Below are positions 8,645-17,365 of a stretch of DNA of 44,505 bases, in pieces. Location of the stretch: assembly GCF_000382885.1 (NCBI RefSeq), contig NZ_CAVK010000198.1, positions 1 to 44,505 of the forward strand, read 5' to 3'. Numbering within the stretch: the first letter of the stretch is position 1; each line of letters opens with the position of its first letter. This DNA comes from Sphingobium indicum BiD32. GTDB taxonomy: Bacteria; Pseudomonadota; Alphaproteobacteria; Sphingomonadales; Sphingomonadaceae. A program made the translations under genes and the position numbers. The notes under the pieces were generated by a model, which had not been told where the DNA came from, did not search any database, and saw only the letters and a list, made by a program, of their open reading frames with translations.

Positions 8645-8800
8645 CCCCTCTCCCCGCGGGGGAGAGGGTTGCGAAGACTTGGCAGCGTGCTGCCTAGTCG
8701 TAGCTGGGAGAGGGGGACATGCCTGCGCGGCCCCCTCTCCAACTTCGCCTAGGCGCGTACCGCGCCAAGGATTCGTATCCTCTCCCCGCCGGGGAGAGGC
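8645..8800. repeat. GC-rich palindromic repeat pair between valine genes
   Basis: The segment opens with a hairpin (CCCTCTCCCC, GCG loop, GGGGAGAGGG) right after the acyl-CoA dehydrogenase stop. A second GGGAGAGGGGG and an inverted CCCCCTCTCC block follow, and it closes with CCTCTCCCC-GCC-GGGGAGAGG just before the next gene's ribosome binding site. Two facing copies of one element explain the pattern. It lies inside what should be one catabolic operon and could modulate read-through or message stability. Confidence 0.7.
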
Positions 8801-8811
8801 AGGAGAGAGAC

Positions 8812-9870
8812 ATGACCGACCAAGTCCTGACCTTCATCGAAAATGGTATCGGCCGCATCCGCCTGAACCGGCCCAAGGCGATCCACGCCCTGACGCCCGA
8901 AATGTGCGACGCGATCAACGCTGCGCTGCTCGACTGGCGCAGCGACGATAGCGTAACCGTCGTCATGATCGATCACAGCGAAGGGCGCGGCTTCTGCGCG
9001 GGCGGCGACATTGCTCTCATCGCCAACAGCGCGAAGGCCGACTGCGTCGAGGCCGAACGCTTCTTCCATCTCGAATATCGCATGAACCATCTGCTGTTCG
9101 TCTATGACAAGCCGATCGTCGCCTTCATCGACGGCATCGTCATGGGCGGCGGCGTGGGCATCTCGCTCCCCGCCCGTTATCGCGTCGCGACCGAGCGGAC
9201 GACCTTCGCCATGCCCGAAACCGGCATCGGCCTGTTCCCCGATGTCGGCGGCAGCTGGTTCTTGCCCCGCCTGCCGGGCCGGGTCGGCGCATGGCTTGCC
9301 GCCACCGGCGCGCGGATCGACGGGGCGGATTGCGCCGCCATCGGCATCGCCACGCACTATATGCCGTCGGACACGCTGGAGGACGTCAAGGCGCGAATCC
9401 TGGCCGATCCCGCCAGTCTCGCCGCGATCCTTGACGCCGCCACGCAAACGCCCCCGTCCTCGAAACTCGACGCCGCCCGCTCTGACATCGACCGCCTCTT
9501 CGCCTCTGACAAGGCGGAGGAGATCGTCGCCGCGCTCGAAGCGGACGGTGGCGAATGGGCCGCCAAGCAACGCGCCACCCTCGCCACCAAATCGCCCCAG
9601 ACGATCAAGGTCGCGCTGCGCCAGTTGATCGAGGGCGCGGCCCAGCCCGATTTCGCCGCCAATATGGCGATGGAATATGGCCTTGCCTGCGCCATCATCC
9701 GCCGCCCCGATTTTGTCGAGGGCGTCCGCGCCGTGATCTTCGACAAGGATAATGCACCGCAATGGAACCCGGCCACGCTGGAGGAAGTGAGCGACGCGAT
9801 GATCGACGCCATCTTCGCCTCGCTGCCCGCCGACAAGCAATGGACGCCGCTGCCCGCTGTCGCGACCTGA
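8812..9870 (+). CDS. 3-hydroxyisobutyryl-CoA hydrolase (crotonase family)
   Basis: The 352-residue protein has the crotonase fold but is about 90 residues longer than enoyl-CoA hydratases, as expected for 3-hydroxyisobutyryl-CoA hydrolase (HIBCH). It has the oxyanion-hole motif GRGFCAGGDI at about 58-67, the second glycine-rich segment DGIVMGGGVGIS (108-119), and PETGIGLFPDVGGSWFLPRL with acidic residues Glu136 and Asp144 that match the hydrolase active-site pattern. The reaction releases 3-hydroxyisobutyrate from its CoA ester in valine breakdown, so toxic methacrylyl-CoA does not build up. The ATG at 8812 has an AGGAGAGA site at ideal distance; in-frame sequence upstream is repeat DNA. Confidence 0.93.
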   Translation: MTDQVLTFIENGIGRIRLNRPKAIHALTPEMCDAINAALLDWRSDDSVTVVMIDHSEGRGFCAGGDIALIANSAKADCVEAERFFHLEYRMNHLLFVYDKPIVAFIDGIVMGGGVGISLPARYRVATERTTFAMPETGIGLFPDVGGSWFLPRLPGRVGAWLAATGARIDGADCAAIGIATHYMPSDTLEDVKARILADPASLAAILDAATQTPPSSKLDAARSDIDRLFASDKAEEIVAALEADGGEWAAKQRATLATKSPQTIKVALRQLIEGAAQPDFAANMAMEYGLACAIIRRPDFVEGVRAVIFDKDNAPQWNPATLEEVSDAMIDAIFASLPADKQWTPLPAVAT

Positions 9871-10012
9871 TCTGTCCTACATGGCAGGCGCTTGCTATGG
9901 TCCCGACGCACCGTGCCTGCCAATGCCGCCACTTTCCGATAGGATCAGGGCCGCGCAAGAATATGTCCGTTTTACCGGGAAATATGCGAAGTTAAGCAGG
10001 AGGAATGCCATC

Positions 10013-10897
10013 ATGACCCAGACGATCGCCTTCATCGGCCTTGGCAATATGGGCGGCGGCATGGCCGCCAACCTGGTTAAAAACGGCTATGCCGTCCGCG
10101 CCTTCGACCTGTCGGAAGAGGCGCTGGCCAGGGCGGAAGCCCATGGCGCCACCCGCGCCGGCAGCGCTGCGGACGCTGCCACCGGAGCCGACGCAGTCGT
10201 CACCATGTTGCCTGCTGGCAAGCATGTCGAAAGCGTCTATGCCAGCCAAGTCTATGGTGCGGCCAACCCCGGCGCCTTGTTCCTCGATTGCTCGACCATC
10301 GACGTCGCTACCGCCCGCCGGGTGATCGAAGCAGCCACGGATCGCGGCTTCGACATGGTCGATGCCCCCGTCTCCGGCGGCATCGCTGCGGCCAATGGCG
10401 GCACGCTGACCTTCATGGTCGGCGGCACCGATGCGGCCTTTGCCAAGGCAAAGCCGATCCTGTCCGCCATGGGCAAGGCGGTGATCCATGCGGGCGGCGC
10501 GGGCAATGGTCAGGCCGCCAAAATCTGCAATAATATGCTGCTGGGCGCCACCATGGTCGCCACCTGCGAAAGCTTCGCCATGGCCAAGAAGCTGGGCCTC
10601 GATCCCCAGACCTTCTACGACATTAGCAGCGTCTCATCCGGCCAGAGCTGGTCGATGACCAGCTATTGCCCCGTCCCCGGCGTCGGCCCGCAAAGCCCTT
10701 CGGACAATGGCTATCAGGGCGGCTTCGCCGTGGGCCTGATGCTCAAGGATTTGAAGCTGGCCACCGAAGCCGCCGCCCTGGTCGGCGCGTCGGTGCCGAT
10801 GGGCAATGCGGCGGAGTCCCTCTACCAGCTGCTCGCCAATCAGGGCGAAGCCGGTCGCGACTTCTCGCTGATGATCGAGATGCTGGAGGGGAAATAA
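10013..10897 (+). CDS. mmsB: 3-hydroxyisobutyrate dehydrogenase
   Basis: The 294-residue NAD-dependent beta-hydroxyacid dehydrogenase starts with the dinucleotide fold FIGLGNMGGGMAANL (residues 7-21). It carries the substrate motif DAPVSGGIAAANGGTL (117-132) and the catalytic lysine at Lys170 in GQAAKICNNMLLG. It oxidises 3-hydroxyisobutyrate to methylmalonate semialdehyde, the substrate of the mmsA product encoded upstream. The segment SSVSSGQSWSM and the C-terminal KDLKLATEAA match 3-hydroxyisobutyrate rather than tartronate semialdehyde enzymes. A strong GCAGGAGG ribosome binding site (9996-10003) fixes the ATG at 10013; the in-frame start about 130 bases earlier has no such support. Confidence 0.95.
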   Translation: MTQTIAFIGLGNMGGGMAANLVKNGYAVRAFDLSEEALARAEAHGATRAGSAADAATGADAVVTMLPAGKHVESVYASQVYGAANPGALFLDCSTIDVATARRVIEAATDRGFDMVDAPVSGGIAAANGGTLTFMVGGTDAAFAKAKPILSAMGKAVIHAGGAGNGQAAKICNNMLLGATMVATCESFAMAKKLGLDPQTFYDISSVSSGQSWSMTSYCPVPGVGPQSPSDNGYQGGFAVGLMLKDLKLATEAAALVGASVPMGNAAESLYQLLANQGEAGRDFSLMIEMLEGK

Positions 10898-10903
10898 CCT
10901 ACA

Positions 10904-10933
10904 CCGTCATCCCGGCGAACGCCGGGATGACGG
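10904..10933. terminator. Perfect 13-bp hairpin between convergent genes
   Basis: CCGTCATCCCGGC and GCCGGGATGACGG pair perfectly around a GAAC loop, seven bases after the mmsB stop and seven bases before the end of the convergent dipeptidase gene. It has no T-run, so it is either a bidirectional attenuating hairpin or a member of the CGTCATCC-type interspersed repeats also seen at 1.9, 7.0 and 7.4 kb. Confidence 0.6.
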
Positions 10934-10940
10934 AAAAGAA

Positions 10941-12164
10941 CTATTTCCCCTTGCCCGCCTCCGCCGCCGCCAGCACGCGCAGCACATTGCCCGACCAGAT
11001 TTTCGCGACATCCGCCTCGCTATAGCCAGCCTTCAGCAGCGCATCGGTGATCCTGGGCAAGTCCAGCACATCCTCCATGCCGACCACGCCGCCGCCGCCA
11101 TCCCAGTCCGCGCCGATCCCGACATGGTCCGGCCCCACGACCTTCAGCGCATGCAGCATATGCGCCATGAAGTCGTCAAAGGTCGCCCGGTCGGTATCGG
11201 GATGGAGCCGGTCAATCTCCTGCCGCTTCGCCAGCAATTCCGTACGCTTCTCCGCGGTCAGCTTGGTGCCCTCGCGCATTTCGCCGAACAGCGCCATCAT
11301 CGCCTTCTGCCGTTCAGGGTTGGGCTTGCTGGCCTTCAGATAGGCGCCAAAAGCGTTCATCTGGATCACCCCGCCCTTGGCCGCCAAGGCTTTGAGATGC
11401 GCGTCATCGATATTGCGTGGATGGTCATAGACCGCCTTGCACCCCGAATGGGTCAGCAGCACCGGGGTCGTGGACAACGCCAGCAGATCGTCCAGCACCT
11501 GATCGCTACTGTGCGACGCATCGGGCACCACGCCCATCCGGTTCATCTCTTGCAGCAATTGCTTGCCCAGTGGACTGAGGCCGCCAAAACGCGGCTTTTT
11601 GGACGGGTCGGTCGAACTGTCGGCGAACTGGTTATGCGCGAAATGGGCAAAGCCCACGACCCGCACCCCCATGTCGTAGAAACTCTGGAGCAGCGACACA
11701 TCCTCGCCCAGCGGATAGGCATTTTCGATCGACATATAGACGACCCGCTTGCCCGCCGCTGCGATCGGGGCTGCATCCTTCGCTTCTGTCGCCAGCGCGA
11801 AATTGGCCGGGTCCGCCGCCACCATCTCGCGGATCGACACCCCGCGCAGCAACGCGAAATCGCGCGCCTTGCGGAACCCCTCGACCGTCAGCGGTCCTTG
11901 GCTCGTATAGATCGCCCAGAAACCGCCATCCAGCCCGCCCTTCTTCATCCGCGGCAGATCGACCTGGGTATAATCCAGATGGACCCCATGTTCCTCGTCG
12001 ATCGACCAGCCGGGCAGATCGAGCGAGGCGGGCGTATCCAGGTGACTGTCGAGTGTCAGTAATTTCTGGTGCAATTGCACCACCTTCTTCGACACCGCCT
12101 GCGCCGACGCCGGACCGGAGAGCAGCGCGATCAGCGCCGCTCCCAACATCACACCAGCCCGCAT
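10941..12164 (-). CDS. Membrane dipeptidase, peptidase family M19, exported
   Basis: The 407-residue protein has a signal peptide (MRAGVMLGAALIALLSGPASA, cleavage near 22) and then a TIM-barrel zinc peptidase of the renal dipeptidase type. Metal ligands expected for the family are visible: His41 and Asp43 in DSHLDTP, Glu147 in SIENAYPLG, and His218 and His239 in DASHSSD and LTHSG. It would cleave dipeptides, perhaps including D-amino-acid dipeptides, in the periplasm. Its start codon overlaps the stop of the TonB-receptor gene by one base (TGATG), which indicates translational coupling. The operon suggests uptake of peptides through the outer membrane followed by cleavage; the actual substrate is unknown. 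Confidence 0.92.
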   Translation of the reverse strand: MRAGVMLGAALIALLSGPASAQAVSKKVVQLHQKLLTLDSHLDTPASLDLPGWSIDEEHGVHLDYTQVDLPRMKKGGLDGGFWAIYTSQGPLTVEGFRKARDFALLRGVSIREMVAADPANFALATEAKDAAPIAAAGKRVVYMSIENAYPLGEDVSLLQSFYDMGVRVVGFAHFAHNQFADSSTDPSKKPRFGGLSPLGKQLLQEMNRMGVVPDASHSSDQVLDDLLALSTTPVLLTHSGCKAVYDHPRNIDDAHLKALAAKGGVIQMNAFGAYLKASKPNPERQKAMMALFGEMREGTKLTAEKRTELLAKRQEIDRLHPDTDRATFDDFMAHMLHALKVVGPDHVGIGADWDGGGGVVGMEDVLDLPRITDALLKAGYSEADVAKIWSGNVLRVLAAAEAGKGK

Positions 12165-14551
12165 CAGATTTCGCCCGAAATGGTGAACTGGAAGGTGCGC
12201 GGCGACTGCGGCCGGAAGAAGCCGTCGCCCGTCACTGACGTGAACATGAAGGACAGCACATCCTTGTCGAAAATATTGTCGACGTTGAACCGCGCCTTCA
12301 TGCTCTTGATCGGTCCCAGTGAAAATCCATCGCCAATATCGACATAGGCACTGAAGATGGTGAAGCCCGGCACGCTTGATCCTGGCGTATTGTCGAATGT
12401 CGAAAAGCGGCTGCTGGTATATTTGCCGGAAAAATTCCCGACCAGCCAGCTCGCCGGCTCGATGGTGACTCCGCCATTGACCACCCATTTCGCGCTGTCG
12501 GGGATATATTTTCCGTCTGTAGCGATGGTGGTTGTCGCGGTGACGATATCATCCTTGAACTTGGCGATATTATAGGTGGCGTTCAGGTTGAAATAGGCCA
12601 GGCCGTTCAGTGCAGTCGGCTTGAACGTCCCGCTGAATTCCGCGCCATAGGCCGTCACCCGGCCGACATTCTGGAAAAATGTTTCGGTCACATTGGTCGT
12701 GCCCGGCAAGATGGCGCTGATCGACTGGATGCGATTTTTGAACTTGGTGTAATATCCCGCCAGCGACGCATAAAATTGCCCCTGGTTGGTGCGAATGCCC
12801 GCCTCAAAATTTTTCGACCGTTCGGGCGCTGGCGCGGGAACCAAGGCCGCGCTGCTGTTCAGCGATACCGAGAAAATGTCGTCCATCCCCTTGGGCAGCG
12901 CCATATTTTCGGCATAGGATGCGAAAAGCTGCGTCTGGTTGTCGATCTTGTAGAGTATGCCTGCCATCGGCAGGAAGCCGTCGCCATAGCTGGCATTGTT
13001 GGTCTGCGGACCCCAGCCGGCGACCCAGATCGGCGCTGCCGATGTCCCCGCATTGCGATAATAGTCATTGAAGTCGCGATAGCCGGTCTGGCGGTAGTCG
13101 ATATGCAGCGCCTTGACCCCCAGGTCGAAGATCAGGCTGTCATCCATCAGCGCGACCCTATCCCTGATGAACGCCTGCGTCGTGTTCCGTTCGGTCGCAT
13201 AGTCGCGGCGCAGATAGACCAGATCATCCAGATTGGGCGCGCTGGCAGGCGAACCGTCGATCGTGTTGAACCGCGCCTGGGTGCGGTCATAATTATCGAC
13301 TTCGGCCCATATCCCTGTTTCGATGGTGTGGGCACCCAGTTCCCAATGCAATTTAGCGGTCAGGCCATAGCGTTCGCCGCCCACAGTCGACAGGCCATAT
13401 TGCGTCCCCTTGGGCGCATTGACCGGCAGGCCCGCAGCCACCTGCCGCAAATATTGAGTCCGGCTGTTGCTGTAGCTGTCGGGCGAAACGCCATAGCCCG
13501 CCTTGTCCTCATAATAGGCCGTGGCTTCCGCCCACATACCGTCGGCGATACCGGCATGGATTGTACCGCCATACAGTTTGTCATCGCGCACATTGAGGGC
13601 AAGGTTGTAGGTGTAGGTATAGCTGCCGCTGGAGTAGGCCGGACCGCCAGCGACCGGCTCGAAGCCCTGTGTCGTATTGGGCACAACCTCGATATATCCG
13701 CGATCCCGCCCGGTTTTGCCGCCCAGGTCGGGCGTAGACGAATAATATTGCGCGCGGCCCAGCGATGGCGAATCATAATCGAAAAACTTGTTCGACACGA
13801 ACTTGAACCGCGCCCAACTGTCGCCGCCCAGATCGGCATGAACCATGGCTTCCCAATGTTCCCGATCCACCGATCCCGCGCCGCGCCACAGGTCTGTGTC
13901 CAGCTTGGTGCGGCTGACATAGGCACGGAACGGGCCGACCTGCCCCGTGCTGGCGCGAATGAAGGTACGCTTCATGTCGAAATCGCCGAAGGATTGCGAC
14001 ACGAACAGGCCCATCTCTTCCTGCGGCGCGATGCTGTTATATTGCACCACCGGACCCAGCGTAGAATAGCTGGGCAGGCTGACTTCGCCTGCGCCGACGG
14101 ATGCTTCCACCACGCCCAGATTTTCATTGTCGACATAGCGGAACACCGGGCTGCCGCCAAAGGCGTCGCTGCGCCCGGTCGGGATGCCATCGACCACGAA
14201 ACCGATCTGGTCCAGGTTGAAAGCGCGGGTCTGCACGCTGTTGCCAAATTCGTAGAGGCCCAGTGCGCCATCGGTCTGCACGTTGAAGCCCGGTAGTTGC
14301 TCCAACATCTTCAGGCCCGAAACGCCCGCCGGTGCCGACAGCAACGCCGCGCGCGTGACCGCGACGACATTGCTTACCTTATCCTCGCCAATCGCCTCCG
14401 ACGATTGGGAGATACGGCGACCCGTGACGGTGATGCTGCTCTCATCATCGGCGACCGGTTCCTGCGCATGAGCCGCAGGAACCAGGGCACCGGCAGCGCA
14501 TGCCAGCAACAGCGCACGAGTGGAAAAGCGGACGGGATAATGAACGGACAT
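12164..14551 (-). CDS. TonB-dependent outer membrane receptor
   Basis: The 795-residue protein starts with a signal peptide (cleavage after AHA at residue 29) and then has a TonB-box-like SSITVTGRRIS. A plug domain follows (NVVAVTRAALLSAPAGVSGL through QIGFVVDGIPTGRSDAFGG), and a long barrel rich in aromatic-ended beta strands runs to the end, where FQFTISGEI replaces the usual terminal phenylalanine. It imports a ligand across the outer membrane using TonB energy. The ligand class is not evident, but the coupled downstream M19 dipeptidase points to a peptide or peptide-containing siderophore. An AGGGAG lies eight bases before the ATG at 14551. Confidence 0.94.
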   Translation of the reverse strand: MSVHYPVRFSTRALLLACAAGALVPAAHAQEPVADDESSITVTGRRISQSSEAIGEDKVSNVVAVTRAALLSAPAGVSGLKMLEQLPGFNVQTDGALGLYEFGNSVQTRAFNLDQIGFVVDGIPTGRSDAFGGSPVFRYVDNENLGVVEASVGAGEVSLPSYSTLGPVVQYNSIAPQEEMGLFVSQSFGDFDMKRTFIRASTGQVGPFRAYVSRTKLDTDLWRGAGSVDREHWEAMVHADLGGDSWARFKFVSNKFFDYDSPSLGRAQYYSSTPDLGGKTGRDRGYIEVVPNTTQGFEPVAGGPAYSSGSYTYTYNLALNVRDDKLYGGTIHAGIADGMWAEATAYYEDKAGYGVSPDSYSNSRTQYLRQVAAGLPVNAPKGTQYGLSTVGGERYGLTAKLHWELGAHTIETGIWAEVDNYDRTQARFNTIDGSPASAPNLDDLVYLRRDYATERNTTQAFIRDRVALMDDSLIFDLGVKALHIDYRQTGYRDFNDYYRNAGTSAAPIWVAGWGPQTNNASYGDGFLPMAGILYKIDNQTQLFASYAENMALPKGMDDIFSVSLNSSAALVPAPAPERSKNFEAGIRTNQGQFYASLAGYYTKFKNRIQSISAILPGTTNVTETFFQNVGRVTAYGAEFSGTFKPTALNGLAYFNLNATYNIAKFKDDIVTATTTIATDGKYIPDSAKWVVNGGVTIEPASWLVGNFSGKYTSSRFSTFDNTPGSSVPGFTIFSAYVDIGDGFSLGPIKSMKARFNVDNIFDKDVLSFMFTSVTGDGFFRPQSPRTFQFTISGEI

Positions 14552-14714
14552 GGCGAGGCTCCCTGCATATTATGAGCCGTTCAGGGCAGCGCAAAGCGCC
14601 ACGCCTCTCCATATTTGTTGTTCAGTTTCCTTGTGAAACGAATATGCCGGAAAACCCCTCCATGAACCTATGAGAATTTCTCAGCCCATGGCGGGAAAAT
14701 AGACAAGAATCCGG

Positions 14715-14738
14715 CTATTCCCGCCCGGGCGGGAATAG
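14715..14738. terminator. 24-bp perfect palindrome downstream of enoyl-CoA hydratase gene
   Basis: CTATTCCCGCCC is followed directly by its reverse complement, making a perfect 12+12 palindrome. It lies 14 bases after the end of the minus-strand hydratase gene and about 160 bases before the TonB-receptor start, so it probably separates two transcription units. There is no T-run; it may also belong to the sphingomonad interspersed palindromes. Confidence 0.55.
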
Positions 14739-14752
14739 CAGAAAATTGCCGC

Positions 14753-15529
14753 TCAGCGCCCTTTCCAGACGCCCGGCCGCTTCTCGACAAAGGCAGTCAT
14801 GCCTTCCTTCTTGTCCTGCGTCGCAGTCAATATCTGGAACATGCGCCGCTCGGTCAGCAGTCCCTGGGCCAGGCCCGTCTCGAACGCGATATTGACCATT
14901 TCCTTATTCACCATCGCGGCCATCGGCGGCATGGCGGCAATAGCGGCGGCAGTCTTGAGCGCATCGTCGAGCAGATCAGCGGCAGCCACGATCCGGCTCA
15001 CCAGCCCCGAACGTTCGGCTTCCTCCGCGCCCATCATCCGCCCAGTCAGGCACATTTCCATCGCCTTGGCCTTGCCCACCGCGCGGGTCAGCCGCTGCGA
15101 TCCGCCCATGCCCGGCGCGACGCCAAGCTTGATTTCCGGCTGGCCGAATTTCGCGGTGTCGGCCGCGATGATGAAGTCCGCCATCATCGCCAGTTCGCAC
15201 CCGCCGCCCAGCGCGAACCCGGCCACCGCCGCAATCCACGGCTTGCGCGTCGCGACAACCCCGGTCTGCCAGCCGGAAAAGAAATCCTGCAAGAAGAAGT
15301 CCGCCCCCTCCTTGTCGACCATCTCCTTGATGTCCGCGCCCGCTGCAAACGCCTTTTCGCTGCCCGTCAGGACCGCGCAATGCTGGGTCGGGTCGGCATC
15401 ATAGGCGGCAAAGGCCGCGCTCAGGTCGCTCAGCACCTGACCATTGAGCGCATTCAGCGCTTGCGGTCGGTTGAGCGTGATCAGCGTCACCGCGTCGCGC
15501 TGTTCCACCAAAATCGTTTCATAGGTCAT
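14753..15529 (-). CDS. Enoyl-CoA hydratase (candidate methacrylyl-CoA hydratase)
   Basis: The 258-residue protein is a normal-length crotonase. It has [13 protein letters not shown] (oxyanion hole, about 58-70), [17 protein letters not shown] (about 99-115) with the first catalytic glutamate, and [19 protein letters not shown] with the second. It adds water to 2-enoyl-CoA; E. coli PaaF/EchA-like enzymes are similar. The nearby valine genes lack a hydratase for methacrylyl-CoA, so this gene is the natural candidate, although it is on the other strand and 4 kb away. The start at 15529 is preferred to 15535 because AAGGGAG is then at a proper spacing instead of touching the start codon. Confidence 0.9.
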   Translation of the reverse strand: MTYETILVEQRDAVTLITLNRPQALNALNGQVLSDLSAAFAAYDADPTQHCAVLTGSEKAFAAGADIKEMVDKEGADFFLQDFFSGWQTGVVATRKPWIAAVAGFALGGGCELAMMADFIIAADTAKFGQPEIKLGVAPGMGGSQRLTRAVGKAKAMEMCLTGRMMGAEEAERSGLVSRIVAAADLLDDALKTAAAIAAMPPMAAMVNKEMVNIAFETGLAQGLLTERRMFQILTATQDKKEGMTAFVEKRPGVWKGR

Positions 15530-15577
15530 CGCCATCTCCCTTATGCTTTGTCAGTCAAAACCGATCAAATTCCGATA

Positions 15578-15694
15578 CTCCTCCGCCTGTGGGGAGGTGA
15601 CAGCACGAAGTGCTGACGGAGGGGGTCACCCTGTCGATAGCAGGACGCCCCTCCGTCTGGCTGCGCCAGCCACCTCCCCTTGCAGGGGAGGATC
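15578..15694. repeat. Facing pair of GGGGAGGTGGC...ACGGAGGGG-type repeats
   Basis: The left half reads CTCCTCCGCCTGTGGGGAGG, then TGACAGCACGAAGTGCTGAC, then GGAGGGGG. The right half is its approximate reverse complement: CCCCTCCGTC, a GGCTGCGCCAGCC hairpin, ACCTCCCC, TTGC, GGGGAGG. Related single or paired copies lie at 25562-25694, 28989-29057 and 29761-29809. It occupies the gap between the pteridine operon and the hydratase gene. Confidence 0.75.
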
Positions 15695-15765
15695 AAAGAT
15701 AAAATCTGCTCTATGGGCGACACGCGCCGTCCGCCAGTCCCCGCTGTCCCGCATTTGCGCCGCAC

Positions 15766-16605
15766 CTATCGGCACAGATGCATGAAGTCCCGGTCGTAGC
15801 TGCGCATATGCGCGCCGCCATCGACATACAGCGTCTGCCCCGTCACCGCGCTGGCATTGACCAGATACAGCACCGCCTCGGCAATCTGCTCGGCCTGTGG
15901 CAGACGGCCGAGCGGCATCATCTGCTCCAGCCGCGCCATCTGGTCCGCGTCATAATCGGGCGTCGCGATCGTCAGCCCCGGCGCGACCGCATTGACCCGC
16001 ACCTGCGGCACCAGGCTGCTCGCGCTCGTCCGCGTCAGCCCCGCCAGCGCCAGCTTGGAAAGCGTATAGGCCAGTTGGTCGCCATGGGGATGGTCAATCC
16101 GCTGGTCCAATATGTTGATGATGCAGCGGTCGCCCACGCCCGCAGGCACGGTCGCAAACGCCTTGGTCAGCATCGTGGGCGCAGCGCAATTGACCGCGTA
16201 ATGACGCATCAGATCATCGGCGGTCACATTATCCAGCCGGTCCTGCCCGAACATCGCGGCGCTGTTGACCAATATATCGGGCGGGCGGCCAAAGCGCGCC
16301 GCAACCTGGGCGATCAGTTCCTCGGCATTTTCAGGGTCGGCGAAATCGACGACGAACCCTTCCCACTGCGTACCCTGCTCCTCCAGCGTCAGCGCCAGAT
16401 GCGAATCGAGCCGCGTATCGTGACTGCCATGGATCGCCAGCGAATGGCCCGCCTTTGCCAGCGCCGCCGCGATGATCCCGCCCAGCCGCCGGTGCCCGCC
16501 CGTCACAAGAGCCAGCCGCTTGCCCGCGATCGGCAAGGCACCAGCCTCCTCCGTTGGACCGCGCGCACTGCCCAATGGGCGATAGGGGACGTCCTCCTCG
16601 TTCAT
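15766..16605 (-). CDS. PTR1/FolM-type pteridine reductase (SDR family)
   Basis: The 279-residue short-chain dehydrogenase has the cofactor motif TGGHRRLG (residues 35-42). This fits the TGX3RXG variant of pteridine reductase PTR1 and FolM instead of the common TGX3GXG. It also has NSAAMFGQD, the active-site pattern LDQRIDHPHGDQLAYTLSK (Asp, Tyr-X3-Lys) that parallels PTR1, and a C-terminal TGQTLYVDGGAHM. It would reduce dihydromonapterin, dihydropterin or dihydrofolate with NADPH. The start overlaps the folE stop by four bases (ATGA), so the two genes are coupled in a pterin operon, which strongly supports the assignment. About 30 N-terminal residues precede the fold, more than usual. Exact substrate not provable here. 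Confidence 0.85.
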   Translation of the reverse strand: MNEEDVPYRPLGSARGPTEEAGALPIAGKRLALVTGGHRRLGGIIAAALAKAGHSLAIHGSHDTRLDSHLALTLEEQGTQWEGFVVDFADPENAEELIAQVAARFGRPPDILVNSAAMFGQDRLDNVTADDLMRHYAVNCAAPTMLTKAFATVPAGVGDRCIINILDQRIDHPHGDQLAYTLSKLALAGLTRTSASSLVPQVRVNAVAPGLTIATPDYDADQMARLEQMMPLGRLPQAEQIAEAVLYLVNASAVTGQTLYVDGGAHMRSYDRDFMHLCR

Positions 16606-17207
16606 GAAGCGATAAGTTTCAGCACTTCCTCGCGCGACTTTTCATCGTCGCGGAACACGCCCAGCATCCGGCTGGTTTTCATGATGACATTGGGGGTCCG
16701 CACCCCGCGCCCGGTCATGCAGCCATGCGTCGCCTCGATCACCACGGCGACGCCCTGGGGCTTGAGATGCTCCCAGATGCAGTTGGCGACTTCGGAGGTC
16801 AGCCGTTCCTGCACCTGCAAGCGGTTGGCAAAAGCGTGCAGTACGCGCGCCAGCTTGGAAATGCCTACAACATAGGCGCCTGGCAGATAGGCGATATGCG
16901 CCTTGCCCACGATGGGTGCCATATGATGTTCGCAATGCGACTGGAACGGAATATCCTTCAGCAGCACGACATCGTCATAGCCACCCACTTCATGGAAAAT
17001 GCGCGACAAATGATAGGCCGGATCGTCGCCATAGCCCCGGCAATATTCACGCCACGCCCGCGCCACTCTTTCGGGCGTCTCGACCAGACCTTCGCGTTCG
17101 GGCACATCGCCCGACCAGCGGATCAGCGTGCGGATCGCTTCCGACACATCCGCCGGAACCGGCTCCTTACCTTCGCCAACCGTCTCCGCATCGGGGTCAT
17201 ATGCCAT
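16602..17207 (-). CDS. folE: GTP cyclohydrolase I
   Basis: The 201-residue enzyme converts GTP to 7,8-dihydroneopterin triphosphate, the first step of folate and other pterin synthesis, in the cytoplasm. The zinc ligands are visible as Cys92 and His95 in SHCEHHMAP and Cys163 in ATHGCMTGRG. LVETPERVARAW and SKLARVLHAFANRLQVQERLT are further family signatures. The ATG at 17207 puts AAGGAG about 11 bases upstream; a GTG four codons earlier overlaps that site and is less likely. It is followed by the overlapping pteridine reductase gene. Confidence 0.97.
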   Translation of the reverse strand: MAYDPDAETVGEGKEPVPADVSEAIRTLIRWSGDVPEREGLVETPERVARAWREYCRGYGDDPAYHLSRIFHEVGGYDDVVLLKDIPFQSHCEHHMAPIVGKAHIAYLPGAYVVGISKLARVLHAFANRLQVQERLTSEVANCIWEHLKPQGVAVVIEATHGCMTGRGVRTPNVIMKTSRMLGVFRDDEKSREEVLKLIAS

Positions 17208-17365
17208 GAACAGGGCCACTCCTTATCGTATCGGCCCCGCATATGGCGATTAGCCCTGCCGATGACCAGACCCTTTCACGGTGGTGGACACAAGATCGCA
17301 CTGGTGGCAAATCGAACAAAAAGTCAGGGTCGCTACAGCAAATATGTTATTCATCCTTCCCCCCC

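Noticed and set aside
8645..8800. CRISPR-like repeats
   Set aside because: Palindromic blocks without regular spacers or repeat length; no cas genes anywhere in the window.
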